Shown one piece after another: positions 1-11,053 of a DNA stretch of 64,000 bases. The DNA lies in assembly GCA_019671005.1 (NCBI GenBank), contig CM033714.1, positions 85,985,909 through 86,049,908 of the forward strand, in the 5' to 3' direction. The stretch is from Hibiscus mutabilis (taxonomy: Eukaryota; Streptophyta; Magnoliopsida; Malvales; Malvaceae). The notes under the pieces are model-generated. The model ran no database searches. It saw only the letters and a program-made list of their open reading frames with translations, and was not told the DNA's origin. Both the position numbers and the translations under genes were made by a program. The first letter of the stretch is position 1, and every line of letters starts with the position of its first letter.

Positions 1-324
1 GATTATTTTATTATTCAGTACGTAACTATTTTCAGTTATTCAAATCATTATTTATTATTTTGTGACATTGATTGGGCTATTTATGTTTTGAGATTATTTT
101 TGGCATTCTTTTACTGTTGTTTTTATTCAAAGATGTTTATTAAATATTTGAATATTATTTATAACATTTGTATTTTATTTATTATAAGTGACTTTTTAAA
201 TTATATATATATATTATTTTAAATTAAAGTATAGTTTTCAAATTTGATTTTTTTGCGGGTTTAGTTTTCAATCGTAATTTTTTAAATTCGGTATTTTCTT
301 CTAGGCCGGGTTTAAGAGGTTACA
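1..324 (+). mobile_element. 3' end of a Ty3/gypsy LTR (Del/Tekay-like), cut by the window edge
   Basis: The segment is AT-rich and ends in GGCCGGGTTTAAGAGGTTACA, close to the ends at 24344 and 35939. It is clearly similar to the reverse complement of 7438-7760, so the two are inverted copies of one LTR family. Its left end lies outside the window. Family assignment is inference from the end motif; no internal coding region is seen. Confidence 0.5.
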
Positions 325-409
325 AATATATTTTTTGGTCAATTAAACTGAAAATATTCATATATTGTTTTTTATATAAAAATCTATATTTTCATATACG
401 AAAAGTTCA

Positions 410-590
410 GGTTTGAACTCGAGTTCGAACTTCTTACTAAGTCTAAAAATATTTTTAGTTCGAGTTGAGCTTCAATTTCTTGATTTCAAGCCCGAACGGA
501 ACTCGATAATTTTAAGCTTGCGAACTTCCGAGTCAAATTTAACTTTGAGCTTTTTCGAGTTCGAGTAAAAATTTACTACACTGGCACTCG
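410..590. repeat. degenerate TTCGAGTTCGAAC minisatellite
   Basis: Several imperfect copies of GTTCGAGTT/AACTCGAGTT-like units follow one another in both orientations just upstream of the P450. Such arrays are common in plant intergenic DNA. No open frame is present. Confidence 0.45.
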
Positions 591-634
591 ATTTGTCTTA
601 TTTATAAAATGATTTCCCGAGTGCCTCCTCTTCC

Positions 635-644
635 TTTAAATATA
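635..644 (+). promoter_or_regulatory. TATA-like box of the P450 gene
   Basis: TTTAAATATA lies about 105 bases upstream of the ATG at 749, a usual spacing for a plant TATA box plus a short 5' UTR. Sequence match only. Confidence 0.35.
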
Positions 645-748
645 TCGTGTACATACTTTCCACCACATGACATCTGCGTAGTTATCCCTCTATCCCGAGT
701 CATGCTCTCATCTCAAGTTCTCTCCATTTTAACAACTCATGCACCAAA

Positions 749-2493
749 ATGTGGTCATGGTTCAGCAATGATACCCGGCCAACTGATGACTTCGCGCGCC
801 TATTTCTCACCCTTGTCGGAGTTTTCGTAATTTTCCGGTATTCGTTGATGTGCCTCAAGTCCAAGAAGGCGAAACCACGATCACCACCGGGTCCTTGGGG
901 AATACCTTTATTGGGAAACCTTCCTTTCCTCGAACCCGACCTTCACTCTTACTTCGCTAAACTAGCTCGCACCTACGGACCGGTTGTGAAACTCCAGATC
1001 GGAAACAAGATCGGCATCGTGGTCTCCTCCCCGTCGATGGTCCGAGAAGTACTCAAAGACAAAGACATCACATTCGCCAACCGTGACGCGCCGGTGGTTG
1101 GGCTGTTAGCAACAGGGGGTCATGATATAGTCTGGAGCCCCTACGGTCCTCAATGGAGGATGTTAAGAAAGGTATGTGTACTCAAAATGCTTAGCAATTC
1201 TACTTTAGACAAGATGTATTCGCTTCGCCGAAAAGAAACACGGAAAGCTGTGGATTATTTATACGTCAGCGCCGGTAAATCTCGGTGAACAAATGTTTTT
1301 AACGGTATTAAATGTGGTGACAAAAATGTTATGGGGTAGCACGGTGGTTGGGGACTCCGGGGCCAACATCGGAGCCGAGTTCAAGCAAGCGATGTCTGAA
1401 ATAACAGAGATATTGGGTCTGCCTAATATCTCGGATTTTTTCCCAGTCCTTGCCCCTCTTGATTTGCAAGGTCTGTACAAACGTATTTCGAAACCAGTGG
1501 CGAAGTTGAACGGAATCATCGATCATATGATTGATCAACGGCTGAAGGTGGCGAAGGGAAGTGGGGAGTCGTCAGGGGAAGTGAAGGACTTTTTACATTT
1601 TCTAATACAATTGAAGGAGGAGAATGATTCCAAGACACCTCTCACCATAGACCATATCAAAGCCTTGCTCTTGGTGAGTTTTTTTTGCATTTCTTTTGGT
1701 ATTAAGTAAGCTTAAACAGTGTCTTAATGAACATGATTAATTTACTAATCCAATTTTATGTTTCTTTTTTTTAACATTTGGCAAGGATTTGGTGATAGGA
1801 GGAACGGATACATCCTCCACATCGATTGAGTTTACATTGGCTGAAGTTATCAACAATCCGGAAGTAATGAGAAAAGCACAGAAAGAACTAGATGAAGTAG
1901 TTGGCAAAGACAACATGGTGGAAGAATCTCACATTCATAAATTACCCTACCTACTTGCAATTATGAAAGAGTCCTTGCGTTTGCACCCAGTTCTTCCTCT
2001 TCTCGTCCCCCACAGCTCCGCCGAAGACTGCATCGTCGGCGGCTATGCTATTCCGAAAGGTTGTAGGGTGTTCATCAATGCGTGGGCGATTCATAGGGAT
2101 CCTTGCATATGGGAGAATCCGTTGGAGTTCAACCCCGACCGGTTTGTGGATAGCCAATGGGATTTTAGTGGGAACGACTTCAGTTATTTTCCTTTCGGGT
2201 CCGGCAGAAGAATGTGTGCCGGGATAGCAATGGCTGAACGGATGGTATTGTATTCGATTGCTTCACTTTTACATACTTTTGGTTGGAAAGTGCCTGAGGA
2301 TAACAAGTTAGATCTTTCAGAGAAATTTGGGATTGTTCTCAAGTTGAAGAATCCACTGGTTGTGGTTCCAATACCAAGATTATCAAATCCAGCTCTCTAC
2401 CATTCGGTGTATTATATGAATTATTGCTGCTTTGTAAAATGTTATGAACGAATATGGGTATTGTTCCTCCTAGATCGTGTCATCTGTTCTTGA
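749..2493 (+). CDS. CYP706: cytochrome P450, CYP706-like (clan 71), one frameshift
   Basis: Haem-thiolate monooxygenase, expected on the ER membrane. Exon 1 is 749-1673 and exon 2 is 1786-2493, with a GTGAGT donor at 1674 and AAG acceptor at 1785. Visible features are an N-terminal hydrophobic anchor (about residues 17-37), a PPGPWGIPLLG hinge, the I-helix GGTDTSS right after the intron, KESLR (ExxR), NPDRF, and the haem loop FGSGRRMCAG with Cys at 2215-2217. The single intron before the I-helix segment and the MLSNSTLD and YLY...VNLGEQM stretches fit CYP706; substrate unknown, though terpenoids are known for the family. Near 1262 the frame shifts by one base, from YLY to SAPVNLGEQM, so the annotated frame stops at 1286-1288. 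The usual end (RLSNPALY) has no stop and about 30 extra residues follow, ending at 2493. It could be a recent pseudogene or hold a sequencing error. Confidence 0.8.
1674..1785 (+). other. intron of the P450 gene
   Basis: It is 112 bases, starts GTGAGT, ends GCAAG after a T-rich tract, and is phase 0 between the Leu of KALLL and the Asp of DLVIGG. Confidence 0.8.
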
Positions 2494-2766
2494 AATAATT
2501 TATTTCACCTCACCATGGCTGGCTTTAAGGGAAGTAACATGAGTGATTACTTAAGGCCTCTACGAAATTAATTATCCAAGATTTAGTTTAATTTGTGTGT
2601 TTTTTCCCTCAATGATTTAGCCCTAAAAAGGTGGTGTTTACTCCAATTTAAGCAAAGAGAGAATCATTTAGGCCCAATATCACTTACCTTTGTAATTCCG
2701 TCTTTCTTAATATTGTATACTAATTATTATCTTGTACTATTTTTTTTCAAGAACTACGAATGAGCA

Positions 2767-4808
2767 TTGACATGCTATATAAATCGTATCACGGCCGCGC
2801 CGAACGAGGACATCGTTCCATTTATTGTCGAAGCCGGTTTTGGGCACGTCGCTACTATCGTTGGCGGTACGAAGTTAAACCGTCCCTTCATTAACGCCTT
2901 ATTGGAGCGATGGAGACCAGAGACCCACACCTTCCATCTTCCGTATGGAGAGGCTACAATTACACTGGAAGATGTTGCATATCATCTTGGCTTGCCTGCT
3001 GACGGCGCGGTTATTACCGGTGTTGCCGAGAGTGACTGGCCAAACCTGTGTGTTGAGCTGCTGGGAGTGGTTCCGGACAAGTTCGACGGTGGCAAAGTCT
3101 TTCTAACTTTTTTGGAGCAAAATTTTACAATCCCCCCCGAATGCAGATGACGAAACAAAACGAGTAAATATATTTATTTTACTATATATTTCATTTCTTA
3201 TTTTTTTTAATAATTAAAATATTTTATAACGATACTTATTATTTTCGAAGCGATTTTCTCGTGCCCACATCCTACGAATTATTGGATGGATTTTGATGCC
3301 TGAAAAATCTCACAACAAAGTCCACCTGATGTGGTTGTACCATCTTCGCAATTTTGCAGAATCTAGCAAGAAATGTTGGGGAGCAGCGGTCCTGGCCTTT
3401 TTGTTCAAGGAGCTTTGCAGAATCGTCGACCTAAATAGAGCCGCAATCGGATGATGTCTTTTACTGCTTCAGTCTTGGGCTTGGTTTCGGATGTCCTTTT
3501 TAAGGCCACAGCCTAGACAGCCTACCCCATACTTATTCCCGCTTATTCAGGGGTACTATTAAAATTATTTAATTTAATTTAATTTAAGAATATGTTTTTA
3601 AACTATTACAAATTTTTAAATTCTTTTTCATTAATGACAGGTGATGCCTTCCACTCACTCACCAGGGACTGCCAGAGACACAGCGAGACTACAGACTGCT
3701 GATCGACAAGATACAAAATGAGGTTAGGATTTCGAATATTTTTTCTTAATTCCTCAAAAAAAATTCGGCCAAAAAATTATATAACTCACATTCAAAATTT
3801 TTTGTTCAGTTCCTGTGGACTCCGTACGCTGTTCCTCTGATTCAGGACTGTATTCTGCAGGACATCACGGACGGCTCTCGTGTCTAGCTGCTGCTAGTGA
3901 CACTCATCAACTATGAAATTGTCGAGTGGCATCCTACCAACCGGGTTCTGCGACAATTTGGCTACGTCCAAGGGGTTTTGGAGCTGTCACCCAATTTGGA
4001 CGAATTACATCGGTTGACGCGGCATGGGAAGACGGAAGTCCATTAGGGCCATCATCACACTGACTGGGTCGAGCAATGGATGCAAGGTATGGCAGACGAC
4101 CACCCATCTGTGTACTCATTGTGAACCAGGACGTCACATTCGACTATATGCAATGGTACTACCAAAATGTGAATCCGCATATACCGACTCCAGAGGAGCG
4201 CCTGCGAGAAATTATGCTGCCTCCCAAAACTGCTCGCCCGCACAACGTCACGCCACCCAGCGCCAATCGGCTCCAGAATGGGGCCTGAAAGCCAGAGACG
4301 TCGAACACACACTATAGGGGCCTCGTCCTCTAGAACAACGCGAGCAATAGATTAGTCCGGGGCAGGGCATTCGACACCAGCGCCAGGACCGACATTCATG
4401 CACTATGCTTCGTCATCGTTTCTACGGATGGGTGGTCCTCAGACGTTTCAACAGACGGAGCCTCTACTCGAGCTTTTCATAACGGACGCCTTTCGTTCCT
4501 TTATGCTGGTGCCTCCACCATATTACCCGACACCGCCATTTGCATATGTTCATCCGATGTTGGATGTTCCACCATTGGCAGCACAGTTCAACTATAACAT
4601 TGTCAAGCAGCCGCCGCCATAAAGTTTGTTCTACACCGGCCCTGGTGTTAGCGATGGTCCTCGTTTCGGGGACGATCATGGTGTCGATGATGCTGTCGAT
4701 GATGATGAGGACAACGAAGACGACGATGGGGCATATGTCGTTCGGAGGAATCTGCCACGAGATCGTCATGCACCCAGCTGCGGAACAGATGGACATAGAC
4801 GTCATTAG
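2767..4808 (+). pseudogene. MAIN-like / plant mobile domain (PMD) gene relic
   Basis: The first block (2767-3147) reads as an intact PMD start: EAGFGHVA, LNRPFINALLERWRPETHTF and LEDVAYHLGLPADG are classic for MAIN-like proteins (once labelled phosphatase 7 long form). After an AT-rich spacer (possibly an old intron) more family sequence follows: ARAHILRIIGWILMPEKS (about 3250-3300), WGAAVLAFLFKELCR, then LQSWAWFR after a stop (about 3465). Near 3805-4060 FLWTPYAVPLI, VEWHPTNRVLRQFG and DWVEQWMQGM appear with stops between. A proline-rich tail (4398-4622) and an acidic tail ending in RRNLPRDRHAPSCGTDGHR (to 4808) complete the usual order. PMD proteins act in gene silencing in Arabidopsis and are also carried by transposons. 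At least three stops make this copy non-functional as read. Confidence 0.75.
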
Positions 4809-7437
4809 GACGAGGGGATGTCTAAAAAATGTAACTATGTCTATGCAAGACTTTATTTATTATTTTATAATTTTAAATATCTTATTTTATCTTATTTTTT
4901 ACATAGTTTTAGATTTTATATTTATTTTTGTTCTTTTCAGATAAACAATAACGTACATTATTCGATAAATAAACCAAAAAAGCCTATCACGCCCTTTTAG
5001 CTTTTCAGTCATTCACAAAACAAGCTATGGTACCGTTTTCAACGCGAATTTTACCCGGTTTACAACGCACCAAACTTGCTCATATTGGTGTCGAATGAAA
5101 GACAAGTTCTAGTACTACGCATCTAAACTCGCCGGTTACTAAAATTATACGATTAATAGCCTTGAAATATCGCTCAAACATGCTATAGACGCTTGTCCTG
5201 CCAGCCCGATTTATAAAGAACTCGCTTTCTGCCTAAAAGAATTATTGCCTAAAAGAATCTCTCTCCTCTATCATGAATTTTTTTGACAGATTTTAATTTT
5301 AATTTTAATTTTATTTAGAAGGGAGGGGAATAGATGATTCTTAAAAAAAAGAAAAAAGTATTTTTAGTAAGTCTAGAACTCATAACCTAATAAAATATGA
5401 AGAAATAAAAATAAATAATTTAGCCAATCGACCGAATATATTTACTCATCACCAAAATTTTTCAATCTTTTGCTCATAAATGTAGACATATGTGAATCAT
5501 CCGAAAATTTTAAGGTGTCGGCTCTTAATTTTTTTTATCGCTTCATGTTTAATTTGGCATCATATTCTTCACTCTTTATTGGACATTGGTTTAAAAAAAC
5601 TGCACAACGTACTACATCAGCCAAGAAAGTTTTATGTTTTCCTTTTATCATGTTTCTTGTTATTAAGGATGATTATAAGTCGAGTTTTGATCGACTCACA
5701 CTCAATTCGAAAATATGACACTTCCATATAAATCTGACTCTACATGATATTTTATGATATTTTACACAACCTAAAATTTAGAGTAATTATCCGAACCTGA
5801 CCTTGCTTAACATAAATAAAAAAAGATTTTTTTTATTTTTATTCGATAAAATAGGAAGTTAATTGAAAAATATAAATAGTGAGAACATTATAATAATTAT
5901 TTTATTTTTATTAGACAAAATAGGGAGATAATTGAAAAACATATAAAGAGAGGGACATTATAACAATTATACCTAAATACTTAAAATAAAATTAAACTAT
6001 TATTTTAAATCGGATTAAGTATTTTTCACCCTAAATCCGAATATAATTCGACCCAACATCATCCTAAAACCCTGACCGACCCAAACTTGAACTTATTTTT
6101 ATTTTTTAAAACTTGACTTTATAAGGTCGGATTGAAGCTCATCGAATCTGAGTCAAATGACTATCCTGACTCATCGTATCAAGAATAGTGTGATCCATTC
6201 ACAAAAAAGAAAAATTGTGTGGTCCTTTTTCTTTTTAACGACATCATTTTATTATGATGTATATCTTGTTGTCGACTCGTAAATGATTCCATTATTTTTT
6301 TTCAAAAATCTTCAAACAATTGTTATGTATCTTGCATAATTTATCATATTTGAGTATCTTTAAATATCTTTTCATTTTATTTTTCTGTCATTGCTTTATA
6401 TATCTTAAATGTCTCAAGAGTTTTTAATTTTTTAAGCATATATACCCAACTCTTTTTACTGAATTATCAATAAAAGTAATTGATGAACTTATATTTTGAT
6501 ATAATAAATAATAATAATTTTTAAATAATTTAAAAATAATTTAAAGCCTAAAAAATTAATATTTTTAATTTACATGAACCTTTTCAAATTAAGTATGGTC
6601 GTTTTTTTTTTTACTTTAGAAATTCATTTTTACACTTAAAAGAAAAAAAATGATCCCTTTTATCACAAAAAACTTCTAAGTTATAATTCTAGCCATAAAG
6701 TGCAAAAGGATCAATATTTTGGTGAAAGATATTGATCCTTTACCAATGGATAGATCCTTCAAGGGAAAGGATCTCTAACACCCAAAAGCCGTCCTAGAAG
6801 TTTTATGGTGCCTGATGACCATAAAATATTTTTATAATTAAAAATAATATTTTAAACCTTGGGATAAGTTTTTAATAATTAATATTAATCCAAATTAAAT
6901 TATGATTTGAGTTGGATTTGTTTAGTGACTAAAATGTGAAAGAATGAATGTTTGAAGCTTAAAATATAAAGTGAAAGTTAGAGTATCAAAAGTGAAACCA
7001 CATAAAAAAATTGAATGACTATTGGCTAGTTGTCTCTTGCAATAATTAAGTCAATTTGACTCTAATTAATTAAATGCGAGTTAAAATGAAATTAGAAAAC
7101 CCTTTCTTAAAGGGTAAGCTAGTCTACGTTAAAAACAAAAAGGAAAGGAAAGAGAAAATATGAATTTGATCATCTTCAACCTTGTAGTCATTCACATTGA
7201 CGACTGTTTAAAGGAAACTCAAACTCTTTCTCTAGAAATTAAACAATTATAGTCTTCAAAACCGAAAATCACCTACATAATTGTGAAGCTTTCAATCATA
7301 TCTTTCGATTGATGTAGTCCGATTTTCAATTCAGTTTAGTTTCTCCAAAACTCTATTTTATCTCTCTAGAATTCATGAAGGTTTATGGTTTTAAATATGA
7401 AATTTAGCACATAAGCTTAAGCTCCTATCTATCTTAT
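4809..7437. other. AT-rich intergenic DNA without a recognisable gene
   Basis: Only short frames with no family resemblance are present. A stretch at about 5483-5690 is similar to 24620-24755 (shared ACTGCACAACG). A 13-bp hairpin lies at 6705-6741. The part from about 6775 to 7437 has the feel of an old LTR but no clear ends. Confidence 0.5.
6705..6741. repeat. perfect 13-bp inverted repeat
   Basis: AAAGGATCAATAT (6705-6717) faces ATATTGATCCTTT (6729-6741) across an 11-base loop. It would form a stable stem in single strands. Confidence 0.7.
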
Positions 7438-7760
7438 TGTAACCCCTAAACCCGGCTTAAAAAAAAGGCTAAATTTAGAAACTCATGTTTGAAAACTTAA
7501 CCCTCAAAAAATCAATTTTAAAAATTATACTTTAATTTAAAATAAAATAATAGGAATTTAGGGTTTATGATTAATAAATATCTTGTAATAAGTAAAATAT
7601 ATAAATATTATAAATAATATTTGAATATTTACATAAAATCTTTGAAATAAAATCATAGTAAAGGAATGCTTAAATAATTCAAAAAAAAACATAATTAGTC
7701 TCTCTAGTATAAAGTTACATAATATCCCAAAATAATAAATAATAATCTGAATAACTAAAA
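7438..7760 (-). mobile_element. inverted LTR end, same family as 1-324
   Basis: It starts TGTAACCCCTAAACCCGG, the reverse complement of an LTR end of the type seen at 324. Read on the minus strand, it aligns over about 320 bases with 1-324, including a shared ATTTTAAATTAAAGTAT block. No target duplication was found. Confidence 0.5.
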
Positions 7761-8279
7761 ATACAATTTACATAATTAGTCTCTCATAGTTTTATTACCA
7801 CCACTATTTCGAAAATTACTTTTGCTTTTACTTTTACCATATTTCGAATATATTTCTTGTTCAATTACTATACTATAAAAAATACAATTTATAATATATT
7901 ACTACAATTTTTTTTAACATCTAATGTTACATTAAAAGTAAAAGGCTCGATAAAGGAGGTACACTTTGCGTGTAGGGTAGTGAGGGGAATAAATGGGATG
8001 GACAAAAAATTATTAGATGTGTCTGGCTTACTATTATATCTATGGTCTTGTTTAATAAATTTTTTTCTTATTTTTTTTCAAGGTGAATCTTCATGTCTTT
8101 CCTATATGTAATTAAGGAGTGGATAGTTACTTAAAAATTATACTGAAATAAATTAATGTTATCGGATTAATCATGAATGGTGTGGTGAGCCGAGTCCATC
8201 TAATAATTTATAGGGATGGACAATCTTCTTCTATCGGCAATTGGATGTGTGGATGATGAAAAGGTAGTAATACTGAAAA
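7761..8279. other. AT-rich spacer
   Basis: I see no gene here. An open frame at 7857-8108 has no recognisable motif and biased composition. Confidence 0.4.
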
Positions 8280-9165
8280 GTTGTTCAATTGGATCACCGT
8301 CAAAATAGCGTGGGAATTACAACAGGCGAATTTAAATGGCTTCACAATCAGGCGAATTGCTGGTCCGAGGCTCCTCTTGATGTTTACAATGTGGAGGAGG
8401 AGTCGATTGAACCATTGGCACTGGGCATGTCGATTGATAGGGTCGTTAGTTGAAAAGCCAAGGGCTCACAAAGCAAATGTTATTCAATTCGAGGGGGAGT
8501 CTAGGAGAGTTCAAAATATTTCTGAAATTTTATCAAGCACTTTAACTCCTGAACAGCGGAAAAGTAGTAGAGGAGAAACGGTTGAAAAAAGGGCGTGGCC
8601 GGCTGCGTAAGAATCTACCAACGGAGAATCAGCTTGCCAGCAGCTCTTTATCATCGTTGGACTTCGTGAATAAACGACATATAATTTTGAAGGGGGTCCG
8701 TACGACTGTGTAGTTGGGAAAATTAATTGGTGCAACGACAATGGGAAGGAGGAGGATATAATCAAAGACTTTGCCCGAATAATTGAAAATCAAGAGAGAA
8801 ACCAATAGCGGGTGGGGATGATGGTATTGTCATAGAACATACGAGATATGGGGTGTGCGGTGAAGGATCAGTGTTTATGCTCTGTGTGTGGTCGAGAAAC
8901 AAGTTTTTTTGGGAGTCGAATACGTGACACGTTGATAAGCAATGCGCTGTCATGGTGGGAGTGATTTCGATGTGGTGGCTTCGAAAATGGAGGAAGTGGT
9001 TGTTCGAGGGTGCTGTGTGGCATGGCAGACTTTGTTGATTTTATTGAGTAAGCGAGTCTAGTGAACATTCCGTTTATGGAGAAGCGTATTACATGGTTAG
9101 GCTACGGCGAAATGAATGGTATACTGTGAACTTGGAATATGTGAAGTTTGGTAATGTGGAGAATC
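8280..9165 (+). pseudogene. LINE retrotransposon relic (ORF1-like, then endonuclease)
   Basis: The frame at 8281-8610 includes NGFTIRRIAGP, which recalls the DUF4283-type N-terminal proteins of plant LINEs. About 9020-9110 reads GMADFVDFIE, a stop, then ASLVNIPFMEKRITWLGYG, which is the plant LINE endonuclease pattern (MxDFxxFIxxxxLVDIPLxGxxFTW). Frames change between blocks, so it is dead. The reverse-transcriptase part is missing here. Confidence 0.5.
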
Positions 9166-9765
9166 AGGCTACGGTGATGATACAAAGAATTGTGAGGGCG
9201 TGTTGTGGAGTGTATGTTTGGTGCTGATGCGTTGCTGCGATCGTGTTGCTGGTTTTAGCTTGTGTGCATCGAGTATTTTGTCTAATTTGCTCTAATTTTG
9301 GTCTCTTGTTATTATCGTGTTGTACTGTTTTTATTCATCATATATTTGAAAAATTATAAACTGAAATAGATCTATGTACAAAACGACTTTACTGTTCATG
9401 AAGTTGGTACAAGCACTAGCCAACTACACAAATCTTTTAGTAAAAAAATTACAAACTATAAATCGGCATACATTCAAGTTGAAATTTTTACCGTAAAAAA
9501 TGTCATAAATCTAAGAGTAAAATGATAAGCGGAATATTTAGAGAATTTTTTTTCCACCGCAATATTTAAGAAATTTAGCCGTAAAGATACAATAAAAAGC
9601 AATCAATAAAACATAAATGGAAAAGGTAGGTTTTTATTAATCGTCAAATCATAATTTTAAAAATAACAAGTCCCATTCTAAACAACAAAACTACAAGAAA
9701 ATCTAAGCTTCCAGTTCCGAATATCTAGGATTTGATTATCTAGTACCATTTCTTGACAAATTTGA
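9166..9765. other. spacer and 3' flank of permease copy 1
   Basis: T-rich then A-rich sequence with no gene. The last about 40 bases resemble the 3' flanks of the other two permease copies (shared TGACAAATTTG). Confidence 0.4.
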
Positions 9766-10872
9766 TTAGACATTTCCAGTCCTGGAGTTTAGACGAAACT
9801 CATCGAGATAGTGCTTATAAACAAAAGAAACAAATCCCCAAATGGCCAACAACATAGAAATGGCCTTGATTCCTGTCATAGGATCATGGAAGAACACTCT
9901 TGCCAACACTGGAACAATGGGTATCCCTAACGTGCTGATGACATTCGAGAAAAGGGAAGACGCTTCAAAGATCAACCCCACCACACCAATCCAGCAAACT
10001 TGCCACCCGATCGCTATCCAAACCAGAACGTTCACGTACGACGACTTCCCCAGTTTAAACCCTTCCATTTCTTTGCCCAAACTCTCCCATTCCCAGTGCC
10101 GAACAGACCCACCAAGACTATCAAAGTTGCAACCATCGACGGGCGGATTACCATGTCCATCACAACCTTGAATGTCTGTTTCTTCAGAATCTTTTCGAAA
10201 CAAACTTGTGTTAGAGACAGCAATAGTCCGTACCCTGCTGAAGCAGCGACCGTACATACAAATCCAATCACGTATTTCGCTTTGGAAACTTGTGTGGAAC
10301 CGGAACCTGTGGAATCGTTTTGGAATATGAGAAGGGTTGAAGAGACTGTGAGGAGAACTAAAGAGTTTATTATGAAAGGGGTGAACTTCTGGGAATTAAG
10401 GAAGAAGGAAAACAAGGCATTGAAGGCTAATTGGGAAACACAAATGAGGGAATAAGTGGAGGCTGGGAGATATGAAAGGCCAACTGCATACATCAGGCTA
10501 TCGGCTGCCGAGAGTAGTCCAAGTCCAGAGAATACATGCCCGAAAGAACCAAAACAGATGGTGGGTTTATAGTGATGTTGCTATTGTTTGTGTCGTGGTT
10601 TGCAGATTTGTATGATGAAAGGTAATACAAGGGAATGAGGATTGGGAAACCGGCAACTTGAACAAAGGTTACTAGCCACTTGTTGTTTCCACCTTTGTCA
10701 TAATACAGCCTTCCGGGAAGTACAGCCATGGACGAACCCGAAGCGAGAAAAACGTATAGATTGTAATAGGAGCACCATTGGTAGATTCTTTGTCGAGTGA
10801 TTGTCGTCAACAGGCTGGTCCTTCCATTTGTTTGCTGCTCAACCGAATTTTGATCTAATTTGTCTTCCTTCA
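9766..10872 (-). pseudogene. PUP: purine permease (PUP) pseudogene, copy 1
   Basis: The minus strand matches the intact copy at 40266-41464 over its whole second exon: GRLYYDKGG, PPSVLVLSGMY, STYSLICVSQLAFNA, GFVCTVAASAGYGLLLSLTQ, SSLFSNVISTLG and the end ISMLLAIWGFVSFVY. PUPs are ten-helix transporters of the DMT fold that carry adenine, cytokinins and alkaloids across membranes. Several small indels break the frame when aligned by eye with copies 2 and 3: a one-base loss near 10095, two extra bases near 10523, and three one-base losses between 10735 and 10772. The second exon starts after TTTACCAG at 10873. Exon 1 is absent; the flank is interrupted at about 10981 by retroelements. Copies 1 and 2 resemble each other more than copy 3. 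Confidence 0.9.
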
Positions 10873-11053
10873 CTGGTAAACAATCAGTTCTTTTACATGT
10901 TAATTTCCAGCAATTAATCATGATTTGTCTTGAAGAAGGGAAATCAAAAAGTATATAAGATGATAATCAATAGGGGCAATATCTAGATCGGATCGGACAC
11001 AAGTCATAGAATAGTCACACTTGTATAATCTATGTAGTATTTCTTGATATCTT

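Noticed and set aside
609..830. 73-codon frame over the P450 start
   Set aside because: It overlaps the real start in another frame and has no motif.
4540..5000. Frames in other phases over the MAIN-like tail
   Set aside because: The acidic and RRNLPRDRHAPSCG tail belongs to the MAIN-like frame; the others are shadows.
9842..10455. Plus-strand frames over permease copy 1 (also 36712-37254 and 40336-40944)
   Set aside because: They are antisense shadows of the minus-strand permease copies, and occur in all three for that reason.
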